From Exiguobacterium sp. s124 (lineage in GTDB: Bacteria > Bacillota > Bacilli > Exiguobacteriales > Exiguobacteriaceae): a stretch of 64,000 nucleotides of DNA. The position numbers were made by a program, and so were the translations under genes. The stretch spans positions 248,001-312,000 of the forward strand of contig NZ_JACSKH010000002.1 of assembly GCF_018617485.1 (NCBI RefSeq). The letters run 5' to 3'. Shown here piece after piece: positions 8,766-16,454 of the stretch (the stretch's first letter is position 1; each line of letters opens with the position of its first letter). Under the pieces are notes generated by a model. It had not been told where the DNA came from. It did no database searches and saw only the letters and a program-made list of their open reading frames with translations.

Positions 8766-9029
8766 TTAAGCGCCGTTTTCATCAATCAGCATTTGGATGC
8801 TGATGTTTCGTTCTTCACGCTCTATATCGGTTAATACGTCGTATTTTTTTAACAATGCGTACAATTGATTCACGACTTCTTGCTCAAGTGACCAATTGAG
8901 TAACTCTTCTAGCTGAAAATAAAGGTGAGCGGGCATACATTGTGATTGGCGCTCCAACCTTCGCGAGACATCCTCTATCGAATGATCTACCGTACTAGGG
9001 TCCACGGTTTCATTCAACCTCCTCAACAT
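8766..9029 (-). CDS. Hypothetical protein, small and acidic
   Basis: An 87-residue frame with no family I recognise. It is soluble, rich in Glu, Leu and Arg, and probably helical: the stretch from about 35 to 70 has heptad-like Leu spacing around LEELLNWSLEQEV. The start is uncertain. ATG 9029 has GGGAG about 13 bases upstream, while a strong AGGAGG at 9018-9023 lies inside the frame and precedes an in-frame GTG at 9005 by 12 bases. It is followed by its own terminator and lies upstream of motAB, with no evidence of a motility role. Confidence 0.55.
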   Translation of the reverse strand: MLRRLNETVDPSTVDHSIEDVSRRLERQSQCMPAHLYFQLEELLNWSLEQEVVNQLYALLKKYDVLTDIEREERNISIQMLIDENGA

Positions 9030-9119
9030 TCTTAAAGTCTATCTCCCATAATACCAAAAAAATGAGGAAAGCGTTAGAGATACATTTTCTTGTTGGCATT
9101 TAGAAAAGCGAGGAGTAAC

Positions 9120-9158
9120 ATGAGGCTTAGAATAACAGATGTGAAGGGGATGTCGTAA
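9120..9158 (+). CDS. Short leader ORF overlapping the ktrB start
   Basis: Twelve codons (MRLRITDVKGMS) with a good ribosome site GAGGAG 5 bases upstream. Its stop TAA shares a base with the start ATG of ktrB (TAATG), the usual arrangement for termination-reinitiation coupling. Seen in sequence; that it is translated is inference. Confidence 0.45.
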   Translation: MRLRITDVKGMS

Positions 9159-10537
9159 TGCGACATAGACTGTCAGCGCGTGAAATGCGCTTGAAGCGAA
9201 TCGAGGTACTTTATCGAGTCGTGTTTGAAAAACCTGCTCGCTTTATCGCGGGAGGATTTTTACTTGCGATTTTTATCGGGGCAACACTCTTATATATGCC
9301 ATTTGCACAAGAAGAGCCAGTTTCTTGGATTGATTGTTTGTTCATCGCGACTTCTGCAGGAACAGTGACCGGATTGTCGACAGTCGACATCGGATCGTCG
9401 TTCAACCTGTTTGGGGAATTGGTGATTGTCGCCCTCATTCAAATCGGGGGTCTTGGGTTCATGACGATTGCGTTGATGCTCCTGAGTGTATTAGGTAAGA
9501 AAATTGGATTAAAACAACGGATTCTCTTGCAAGAATCGTTGAACTTAGCCGGGCCAGGCGGTACGGTTCGTCTCGTTCGAAATATCGTCTTCACGACGGT
9601 CATCGTACAATTTATCGGGATGCTGTTTTTGACGTTCGAACTGTATAGTACGGAGAGTTACTCGTTCGGTGCGGCGCTTTATTACGGCTTCTTCCATGCC
9701 GTCTCTGCCTTTAACAATGCGGGCTTCGCGCTGTTCCCGGACAGTCTCATGTCGTTTGAACAAAACACGGCGATTGTCGTGACGATTGCCCTCATGATTA
9801 TGATTGGGGGTCTCGGGTTCACGACCATCGCCGACGCGACAGAGGTAAGAGGATGGAAACGTCTCGCCCTTCATTCGAAAATCATGATTTTGTCCCTTTT
9901 GGTGATCAATGGAATAGCGTGGTTCGTGCTCATGATGTTTGAGTGGGTATCGAGCGAAGGCGCGCTGTATGGACGGTCCATCGGTGAAGCGTTACATGTG
10001 ACGTTCTTCCAAGCCGTGACGACAAGAACGGCTGGTTTCAATACGATTGATATCTCGATGATGGCGCCTGCCTCAATCGGCTTAATTTTGATTTTGATGT
10101 ATATCGGGGCCGGTGCAGCTTCGACAGGGTCGGGGATTAAAGTGACGACGCTTGCGGTCATCTTCGCGGATATGTGGGCGTTCATTGCAGGTAAAAAAGA
10201 AACGGTCATCATGGAGCGAACGATTGATGCGTTTCAAATTAAAAAAGCATACGTCGTTGCCATCTCAAGTTTCTTCTTTATACTCATCATTACGACACTC
10301 GTCATTTTGACGAACGGTCATATTCCAGCGAGCGCCATTTTGTTTGAGACGGTGTCGGCGTTCGGGACGGTCGGGTTATCATTGGGCATTACCGCTGATT
10401 TGAATGCTGCCGGTAAAGGGTTCATCATGTTCATGATGCTTCTTGGCCGTGTCGGATCCTTGACGATTCTCTTTACGGTCGCGCGACAAGCTGACCGAAA
10501 GATTCGCTATCCGAAAGAAAAGATTTTGATTGGATAA
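9158..10537 (+). CDS. ktrB: Potassium uptake channel subunit KtrB/TrkH family
   Basis: Membrane translocation subunit for K+ (often Na+-dependent), 459 residues with four M1-P-M2 repeats. The four selectivity-filter loops are visible: SAGTVTGLS (about 68), SAFNNAGF (about 186), TTRTAGFNT (about 290) and SAFGTVGLS (about 403); each keeps the key Gly. The third membrane-pore block contains the gating loop region GAGAASTGSGIK. The cytosolic RCK partner KtrA/KtrC is not in the window. AAGGGG 8 bases upstream supports the start; a 12-codon leader ORF overlaps it. No ydaO-type riboswitch is visible in the 128-base upstream gap. Confidence 0.93.
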   Translation: MRHRLSAREMRLKRIEVLYRVVFEKPARFIAGGFLLAIFIGATLLYMPFAQEEPVSWIDCLFIATSAGTVTGLSTVDIGSSFNLFGELVIVALIQIGGLGFMTIALMLLSVLGKKIGLKQRILLQESLNLAGPGGTVRLVRNIVFTTVIVQFIGMLFLTFELYSTESYSFGAALYYGFFHAVSAFNNAGFALFPDSLMSFEQNTAIVVTIALMIMIGGLGFTTIADATEVRGWKRLALHSKIMILSLLVINGIAWFVLMMFEWVSSEGALYGRSIGEALHVTFFQAVTTRTAGFNTIDISMMAPASIGLILILMYIGAGAASTGSGIKVTTLAVIFADMWAFIAGKKETVIMERTIDAFQIKKAYVVAISSFFFILIITTLVILTNGHIPASAILFETVSAFGTVGLSLGITADLNAAGKGFIMFMMLLGRVGSLTILFTVARQADRKIRYPKEKILIG

Positions 10538-10550
10538 ACGTGTGTTGTGG

Positions 10551-10582
10551 GCTGCATTCCTGATAAAGGAATGTAGCTTTTT
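10551..10582 (+). terminator. Intrinsic terminator after ktrB
   Basis: GCTGCATTCC pairs with GGAATGTAGC (one G-U) across 7 bases, followed by TTTTTA. Confidence 0.8.
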
Positions 10583-10693
10583 AGTTAAGGTTGTCATGAT
10601 ATTGAAGTTGATAGTCTTCATCCTATTCGATATTTGGTATATAATGGGTTGAAGAATGAATGGTCATATGAATGGATCAAGGAGGATTCTGAC

Positions 10694-10978
10694 TTGTTAT
10701 CTTGGCTAGGTATAACAAAAGGAGAGAAGAGTGGACGTCCATTCTTCGGAGGCGTGTCGAAACGAGCGGTAACGCTCGTATTGCTCTCTTCATTGATATT
10801 GATGAATGGCGTGAAATGGCTCTTCCTTTACTTAATTCCGTCAGCATATTTGAAGGATTCGATTGTTGCTGTTCTCCCTGGTATCGTGGGACTCTTCGTG
10901 GCATTGGTCTATATTTTCGTCCTTGAGCGTCTTCTACACGATCAAGGAGTGTCTCGTAGACACGTGGATGAAATCTAA
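10694..10978 (+). CDS. Hypothetical small membrane protein
   Basis: A 94-residue protein with two hydrophobic segments (about 24-44 and 56-80) after a basic N-terminus. I recognise no family. The start is TTG 10694, chosen because AAGGAGG sits 8 bases upstream; a longer in-frame version from 10634 would run through a TATAAT sequence at 10640-10645 that may be the -10 of this gene. Two terminators follow. No operon partner. Confidence 0.6.
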   Translation: MLSWLGITKGEKSGRPFFGGVSKRAVTLVLLSSLILMNGVKWLFLYLIPSAYLKDSIVAVLPGIVGLFVALVYIFVLERLLHDQGVSRRHVDEI

Positions 10979-10980
10979 AA

Positions 10981-11018
10981 AGCAAGTGTACGCTCGTTCA
11001 CAGCGCACACTTGCTTTA
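10981..11018 (+). terminator. Intrinsic terminator
   Basis: AGCAAGTGT at 10981-10989 pairs with ACACTTGCT at 11007-11015, with extra pairing CGCT/AGCG inside, after the small membrane protein gene. Confidence 0.7.
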
Positions 11019-11042
11019 TCACTTTGATTCTAATCATAGTTC

Positions 11043-11069
11043 AAGCCCTGAGCGCATCAGGGCTTTTTG
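11043..11069 (+). terminator. Second intrinsic terminator, overlapping the end of the convergent gene
   Basis: AAGCCCTGA pairs with TCAGGGCTT and is followed by T's on the plus strand. The stop codon of the minus-strand dehydrogenase is in its 3' arm. On the minus strand the stem lacks a T-run. Confidence 0.75.
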
Positions 11070-12127
11070 TGTGTCATGAAATAACGGGCAATCTCCGGGA
11101 GATAATCTTGTAAATCTGGACAGACGATTCCGGTCCCATCGAGCGCACGAATTGTTTGCGTCGTATCAAAATGGACGGAATGTTTGAAGTAGTCCAGCAG
11201 TTCATGAGGGACATCGAGTTGTGCGGCATTCTTCCAGCTCGTGAATGCGACGTCCGCAACAGCGTGAGGGACCGTGCCACGAGGAGGGCGTTGAAACATC
11301 GTTTCATGTAGCATGCGATACACTTCACGCGCACCGTGTGGGAACGGGTCCGTCAAATGGAACGTTCGCTTCATTCCGGCTGGTGAGTGCGCTAAGAAAG
11401 CGGTCGCTTCCACCACGTAATCATAAGGGACGAGATTCACTTCGACGTTCGCTCGTCCGATATAAGGAAGCGGTCGCATCTGTTTCAATTGCTCCATTAA
11501 CTTCAATACGAAATAGACACCGTCAAATTTTTTCGTTTCTCCTGTTCGACTATGACCAATCACAATACCAGGACGAATGATGGTAATCGGCATCGCTCCC
11601 ATCTCACGCGAGACGAGAGCTTCTGCTTCATATTTTGTCGCTTCATAATGATTTTTAAACTGAGCCCGATGCCATAGTTCGTTCTCGTACACGGTTCCTT
11701 GCCGGCGACCGGCGATATAGGCTGTACTGAAGTATACATAGCGCTTCAATTGTTTTGAGCGTTTGGCGAACGCGGTCACATGTTTCGTACCGAGGATATT
11801 GATTCGATACCCGGTGTCATACGGAATGCTCAAGTCATATGCTGCGGCCAGATGAAAGACGTAATGCACGTCGCGTTCGATGACAGACCGCATAATCGGA
11901 TCGAGAATCACTTCAGGCAACGTGATATCCGCCTCTACTAAAACGAGTTGACGAGGCTCGAGGGACGTCGTAGACAGTAAGGTGTCCCTTAAGTCTTCTG
12001 CTTCGCGTTGTTGACTCGGAAGATGCAATGCATAAATCGTCCCGATTTGATGAGGTAACGACGCGAGATGCTCGATTAATTTTCCAGCTAAAAATCCAGG
12101 GAAACCGGTAAAGGCGTAATCGTTCAT
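11057..12127 (-). CDS. NAD(P)-dependent extended SDR, fatty-acyl/thioester reductase type
   Basis: A 356-residue Rossmann protein. The nucleotide motif TGFPGFLAGKL is at the very N-terminus, in the TGxxGFLG form seen in the male-sterility/NAD_binding_4 group. The active-site pair is YEATK near residue 174, with STAYIAG supplying the catalytic Ser/Thr region. Such domains reduce acyl-thioesters or act as epimerase-like dehydrogenases; the substrate here is unknown. The start overlaps the upstream histidine kinase stop by 4 bp, so both are likely made from one mRNA. Confidence is high for the fold, lower for the acyl-reductase label. Confidence 0.78.
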   Translation of the reverse strand: MNDYAFTGFPGFLAGKLIEHLASLPHQIGTIYALHLPSQQREAEDLRDTLLSTTSLEPRQLVLVEADITLPEVILDPIMRSVIERDVHYVFHLAAAYDLSIPYDTGYRINILGTKHVTAFAKRSKQLKRYVYFSTAYIAGRRQGTVYENELWHRAQFKNHYEATKYEAEALVSREMGAMPITIIRPGIVIGHSRTGETKKFDGVYFVLKLMEQLKQMRPLPYIGRANVEVNLVPYDYVVEATAFLAHSPAGMKRTFHLTDPFPHGAREVYRMLHETMFQRPPRGTVPHAVADVAFTSWKNAAQLDVPHELLDYFKHSVHFDTTQTIRALDGTGIVCPDLQDYLPEIARYFMTHKKP

Positions 12128-14298
12128 GACATCTCCTCCGCTAATTCTAGTGTGAATGTAAAAGTCGATCCTTTTCCGACAGTCGATTCCACTTCAATAC
12201 TACCGCCGTGTGATTCGATGATTTCTTTGCAGATGGACAACCCAAGACCGGTCCCACCAATTTTACGCGTATCCGAGTTGTCGACCCGATAAAACTTCGT
12301 AAACAGTTTCTCAAAGGCGTGTTCCGGAATACCGATTCCAAAATCACGAATGGAGACGTGAGCCTGATTGTGGTCGTGCCGGACCCGTACCTCAATCTCT
12401 TGTTCGTTCGGAGAGTACTTGATGGCATTTGAAATCAAATTGACGAGTACTTGTTCAATTCGGTCTCGGTCAGCAATCAAGAGTAAATCTTCATCAGCGT
12501 TATCGAAGTGAATGGCATGATCATTCGTTTCACGGAAGCGTTCAACCACCTCTAAGACGAGTTCATTCAACGAGAAATGATCTTGCTTGTATTCCTGATG
12601 ACCATCTTCCATGCGTTGAATATCTAAAAAGTCGTTAAGTAATGCTGTTAGCCGTGACGCTTCTCGTGACATCGTCTTCAAGAAACGTTCCCGCTTATCG
12701 GGAGTCAAATCGCGAGCGAGCATCAACTCGATGTAACCAGATAATGAAGAAAGGGGTGTCCTCAGTTCATGCGAGACCGTGCTCACTAATTCGTTTTTAA
12801 TCTGGTCCATGCGTTCTTCCTCTGTCCGATTGCGGAATACGAATAAGAAACCGCTGTCCATTCCGATTTGCCGTTTCGTATCCATCGTCGTGCCGTACAT
12901 CTCATAATATTCCTCATCCCGGTCGTTCGGCTGGGGGATGGAGAAACGCATCGACACTTCCCGGGCCGTCCCGTCGAGAAGTTGGTCCATCTTTTTCAAC
13001 ATCTCGCTCCGGTCGCGTGGACGGAACGTGGAGAGGAGGGGAATGCGCTCTTGTATTTTGTTTGGAGCGATTCCAGGTAAATCCATGAGGCGTCGCGCAT
13101 GGACGTTCATGAACAAGACACTCCCGTTCGACTCGGTCAAGACGAATGCTTCGTTCGACGCTTGTAAAATCGATTGAATGATATCTCGTTGGCGGGCAAT
13201 CGCATTTTTCTCTCGTTCGAGCATACGCTCTACTTTTTTGCGATCGCTAATGTCGCGCATGACGGCTACCCGTAACGTTTGGCCTTGATACGTCACTTCT
13301 TTTGGGTAAACCTCCATCTCTAAAAACGTGCCGTCTGCTCGTCGGCCAATCACTTCGTATGGTGTTTGGATATGATTCCGAATCCGTCGCAATACATCCG
13401 CACGATACCCTTCAGCGATAAATTCGACCGTTTGACGACCGACCATTTGTTCAGCAGGAATTTTAAAGATAGATTCCGCCGCTTTGTTCGCATCGAGAAT
13501 CATACCGTCTTCGTGAAACAGGACAGCTTCGATGACGGATTCGGCAAACATCCGATAGCGTTGCTCCTTATAACGAAGTTCTCGTTTCAATTGAATCTCG
13601 GGACTCACATCGAACACGAAGAAAAAGAAGCCGATGAGTTGCTCTTGTTCATATACCGGATGCATGAAGAGTTTTCCAATAAAATGTGTCCGGTCCTTAC
13701 ATTGGAATTTCCATTCACGGTCTCCTTTGTCGAGCGCAAGGCGTAACATTTGCTCGAATGACAGCAACCGTTCCGTTTCATCTTGATAAGCAGAGCGCTT
13801 TTCGCTCAACTCTCTCGACTCGAACAAAGCGAACGGTGTCATTTCATATAGCACTTCATGGGGCGCATAACCGAACAGTTCGGTCGCTCCCTGATTAAAT
13901 CGTGTGATTAACATATTCGCATCGGTCATAATCATCGCCATGTCGAGTTCAGTATGCATCATCGCTTCAAACGCATTATGTTGAATCGTCACGCGCGTAT
14001 CGAGAGGGAGTGGTTCAATGGATAGAATGTAATGATCTTCCCAAGGAATGGCATGTACACGCATCGTCGGCAATTCATACATCCAAGGAAGTCCTTGCTC
14101 CATTCGGCGAGATAATTCCATTGTAATCGGAGACTGGTTGATCATATGAAAGAGGTTCGTACGAGTCTGCAGATTCTCTGGGAAATTTTCTAAGAATGGG
14201 CGGTTTGCCTGAACGATTGTTCCATCTTTTTGTATTAAAGCAACCCCATAAGGTAATGCATGTAATAACTCACTGTGGAGATTGGTGGGTTTCTCCAT
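12124..14298 (-). CDS. Cytosolic multi-PAS sensor histidine kinase
   Basis: A 724-residue kinase without membrane segments. Four PAS-like regions can be read at about 8-110, 115-235, 245-360 and 370-480; the third has a PAC-type tail (DISDRKK). HisKA holds the phospho-His in STVSHELRTPLSS near residue 504; HATPase_c has N (LISNAIKYSP), G1 (DFGIGIPE) and G2 (GTGLGLS) boxes. No response regulator is adjacent, so it is an orphan kinase, possibly of sporulation or phosphorelay type as in other Bacillales; that is inference. A GGAGGGAT site supports the ATG at 14298. It is coupled to the SDR gene downstream. Confidence 0.9.
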   Translation of the reverse strand: MEKPTNLHSELLHALPYGVALIQKDGTIVQANRPFLENFPENLQTRTNLFHMINQSPITMELSRRMEQGLPWMYELPTMRVHAIPWEDHYILSIEPLPLDTRVTIQHNAFEAMMHTELDMAMIMTDANMLITRFNQGATELFGYAPHEVLYEMTPFALFESRELSEKRSAYQDETERLLSFEQMLRLALDKGDREWKFQCKDRTHFIGKLFMHPVYEQEQLIGFFFFVFDVSPEIQLKRELRYKEQRYRMFAESVIEAVLFHEDGMILDANKAAESIFKIPAEQMVGRQTVEFIAEGYRADVLRRIRNHIQTPYEVIGRRADGTFLEMEVYPKEVTYQGQTLRVAVMRDISDRKKVERMLEREKNAIARQRDIIQSILQASNEAFVLTESNGSVLFMNVHARRLMDLPGIAPNKIQERIPLLSTFRPRDRSEMLKKMDQLLDGTAREVSMRFSIPQPNDRDEEYYEMYGTTMDTKRQIGMDSGFLFVFRNRTEEERMDQIKNELVSTVSHELRTPLSSLSGYIELMLARDLTPDKRERFLKTMSREASRLTALLNDFLDIQRMEDGHQEYKQDHFSLNELVLEVVERFRETNDHAIHFDNADEDLLLIADRDRIEQVLVNLISNAIKYSPNEQEIEVRVRHDHNQAHVSIRDFGIGIPEHAFEKLFTKFYRVDNSDTRKIGGTGLGLSICKEIIESHGGSIEVESTVGKGSTFTFTLELAEEMS

Positions 14299-14419
14299 GA
14301 ACGATCATCCCTCCTTCGTTGGTGTCAGACGAGCACATCTTCTATAACATTCGACAGATCCCCCTTTCATTTCCTGCCCTCAAAACGGTAAAGTGGGAGA
14401 GAGGAGTTGGAAAGGAAAG

Positions 14420-14920
14420 ATGGGGATGATTGGATTACTTCTAAGTATGATTGGTGCCATTGGTTTATGGTGGTTCGGGGCACCGCTTTGGAGCAGTATC
14501 TTGCTACTCCTGTTAGGGATTGCGTGGTTCATTTGGAGAGCACGACTGTCGACCATCGACCGAATCGATCGGATGGATGGGCGGGAATTCGAACTGTTCT
14601 TAGAAAATGTGTTCACGGCGCTCGGTTACACGGTCACCGTGACCCCAGCATCGCGCGACTTTGGTGCCGACTTGTTACTTGAGACACCGGACGGATGGTT
14701 GATTGCGGTGCAAGCGAAACGTTATGAAAAGGTAGTCGGGCTTGAAGCGGTTCAACAAATCGCAGCTGCGGTTCCTTATTATCAGGTTCACGAAGGATGG
14801 GTCGTGACGAACTCGACGTTCACGGACAGTGCGTACGAATTGGCGGCACCAAATCAAGTTCGTCTGATTGCAAGATTAGAGCTTGAAGAACTCTTAAAAG
14901 AAGCGGGATATAAGCGTTAA
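14420..14920 (+). CDS. Membrane-anchored Mrr-like PD-(D/E)XK endonuclease
   Basis: A 166-residue protein with two hydrophobic helices (about 2-20 and 24-41) followed by an Mrr_cat type restriction endonuclease domain. The catalytic set is visible: Glu in GREFELFLE, Asp in RDFGADLLL, and the QAK core of AVQAKRY, with the later conserved TNSTF block. Members cleave DNA, often modified DNA, but the two N-terminal helices would hold this one at the membrane. The start is uncertain between ATG 14420 and ATG 14426; GAGGAG and AAAGGA lie upstream. No methylase or specificity subunit is nearby, so classic restriction is not supported. Confidence 0.8.
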   Translation: MGMIGLLLSMIGAIGLWWFGAPLWSSILLLLLGIAWFIWRARLSTIDRIDRMDGREFELFLENVFTALGYTVTVTPASRDFGADLLLETPDGWLIAVQAKRYEKVVGLEAVQQIAAAVPYYQVHEGWVVTNSTFTDSAYELAAPNQVRLIARLELEELLKEAGYKR

Positions 14921-14934
14921 GAATAGGCATGTTC

Positions 14935-14990
14935 ACAAGTTCGACAGAATCCAAAATGATGTCGAAAAAAAGGGCTTGTCTTTTTCTTTA
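14935..14990 (+). terminator. Probable terminator with two-part stem
   Basis: TTCGACA at 14940-14946 pairs with TGTCGAA at 14960-14966, with flanking ACAAG/CTTGT pairing, followed by CTTTTTCTTT. The stem is interrupted by an A/G-rich bulge, so confidence is moderate. Confidence 0.5.
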
Positions 14991-15138
14991 ATCGATGCAA
15001 TAATCATCTTCGTCATATGAAATATGTAGTAGTTGAAACGAGATCAAAACTACAGAGAGAAACGATTGGGGTTTCAAGAAATGCCCGACCGTACACATAC
15101 AAACAATCACGGTTGGAACGTGCTAGGAGGAAAAAGCG

Positions 15139-15621
15139 GTGCGCAAATTAATTTATGTAAAAGGTTGCGTCTTTACGCAAGGCGAGGCGACCATTTATGA
15201 TGAGACAAATGATGCGATCGGATCTGTTCACCGCGACGCGGAAGGCAGTGTCCAAGTGCACAATTTGTCTGGACGACAGATCGCTCACGGGAAGTATATC
15301 CCGAACTGCCAAAAATGGGTCGTGATGAACCATGACGGACAGGCGATTGGTCAATTGAAAGACAAGTTCTCGTTATTCGGGAAAAAGTGTGAGTACAACG
15401 TCTATGAACGCGGACTCTTCACGATTCAATACGATGTGGAACGTCATAAGTTCAGCGTCCGTGACAAAGCAGGTAAGCTTGTTGCGGAGCTACGGAAAGA
15501 AGAGAACGACACGTTCTGCTTAACGAAAGAAGCAGATCAGCTATCGATGTTCGAACTCCTTTCTGTCTTAAAAACGTTAACGGTTAAATCGCGGATGCCG
15601 CTCGCAGCATCTGTCTCATAA
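15139..15621 (+). CDS. Hypothetical beta-rich protein, possibly YxjI/LURP1-like
   Basis: A 160-residue soluble protein starting at GTG 15139, with AGGAGG 9 bases upstream. The pattern of short repeated strands (IYDETNDAIG, VMNHDGQAIG, VRDKAGKLVA), each turning at a D/N-G or A-G pair, suggests the twelve-strand tubby-like fold of YxjI/LURP-one-related proteins. This is a weak pattern match, not a motif-level identification. It stands alone with a strong terminator behind it. The 218-base gap in front holds only the probable terminator of the upstream gene and no clear promoter. Confidence 0.6.
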   Translation: MRKLIYVKGCVFTQGEATIYDETNDAIGSVHRDAEGSVQVHNLSGRQIAHGKYIPNCQKWVVMNHDGQAIGQLKDKFSLFGKKCEYNVYERGLFTIQYDVERHKFSVRDKAGKLVAELRKEENDTFCLTKEADQLSMFELLSVLKTLTVKSRMPLAASVS

Positions 15622-15629
15622 CGATGACG

Positions 15630-15656
15630 AGCACCGGTCTATGACCGGTGCTTTTT
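15630..15656 (+). terminator. Intrinsic terminator
   Basis: AGCACCGGTC pairs perfectly with GACCGGTGCT across TAT, followed by TTTTT. Confidence 0.92.
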
Positions 15657-15664
15657 GGTGCAAC

Positions 15665-15694
15665 GAAAAAACCGTTCCATCAAATGAAACGGTT
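15665..15694 (-). terminator. Intrinsic terminator overlapping the DUF1836 gene end
   Basis: On the minus strand AACCGTT and AACGGTT form a stem, followed by a T-run. The last codons and stop of the DUF1836 gene form the 5' arm and loop. Confidence 0.72.
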
Positions 15695-16303
15695 CAAGTA
15701 GTGCTTGGCCTCGAGCTCGAGTGTCGTCACACGATGTGCGTATAGACAGAGCTTTAAGACATGAATGATATTCGGGTGCGTGTACTTCGTCTTTTCGAGG
15801 GAACGCTTGGCACGCGTATCGAGTAAGTCGATTGGACTCGTCGACTTGGCATACTCCGCATACAAACGATAAAAATCAATCGGGGTGATAAAGTCGTCTT
15901 CGTCCCGGTCAGGGTTGTTGAAGATGAGTGCCAATAAGGAACTCGTCTCTTCAAGTGAAAAAAGGTGTTTCAAGTCATCAAGGAGATAGATGATTGCCGC
16001 TTGATGCAAGGAATACTTTTTACCGATTCGCGGGACACCGATGATTTTACGGACTTCACGCTTCGTCCAGTTTTGAATCGTCGTCGCCGAGAGATGTTCT
16101 CCGGTCAATGCGTTTGCCAGGGCGACGATTTGATTGATGGACAAGCCGTTCTTTTCAATATGAAACAAGTGGATTTTTCGAAGCTCTTTTGGAAAATGTT
16201 CACGCACGTCTTCAGGGAAGAGGGCGATGGCTCTCTCGATTTCTCCGACCTGCATGAAATGAAGGCAATCTGCCAAAGTTTGAATTGAAGTTGCGTCGCG
16301 CAT
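15680..16303 (-). CDS. DUF1836 family putative transcriptional regulator
   Basis: A 207-residue protein. Residues about 60-115 fit the DUF1836 core: LSATTIQNWTKREV followed by a basic KKYSLHQAA stretch and LLDDLKHLFSLEE, which reads as a MerR-like helix-turn-helix plus helix. It is therefore probably DNA-binding, but family members have no established targets. The start has AAAGGGTGG upstream. A 151-base gap divides it from the divergent polyprenol kinase-like gene, so it could regulate that promoter; this is inference only. Confidence 0.75.
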   Translation of the reverse strand: MRDATSIQTLADCLHFMQVGEIERAIALFPEDVREHFPKELRKIHLFHIEKNGLSINQIVALANALTGEHLSATTIQNWTKREVRKIIGVPRIGKKYSLHQAAIIYLLDDLKHLFSLEETSSLLALIFNNPDRDEDDFITPIDFYRLYAEYAKSTSPIDLLDTRAKRSLEKTKYTHPNIIHVLKLCLYAHRVTTLELEAKHYLNRFI

Positions 16304-16407
16304 ACGGCCACCCTTTCTATCGCCAACATCGTACGTTGGCTATACAGTCATTTGACCTCATTCTACCAAATGTTTGAAAAGTAAGCTAGGATGGGCACTG
16401 ATTAAGG

Positions 16408-16413
16408 TATAAT
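16408..16413 (+). promoter_or_regulatory. Probable -10 element
   Basis: Perfect TATAAT 41 bases before the start of the gene at 16455. No good -35 hexamer is seen at 16-18 bases. Confidence 0.4.
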
Positions 16414-16454
16414 GACGTTATCATACATATCCTATACATAGAGGTGGTCAAGCA

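Noticed and set aside
9003-9013. ATG at 9013 (minus strand) behind a perfect AGGAGG
   Set aside because: The frame closes after eight codons and does not match the longer frame.
14929-15138. 20- and 44-codon ORFs (ATG 14929 and ATG 15017) before the gene at 15139
   Set aside because: Neither has a usable ribosome site; the first coincides with a terminator-like stem and the second overlaps the next gene's ribosome site and start.
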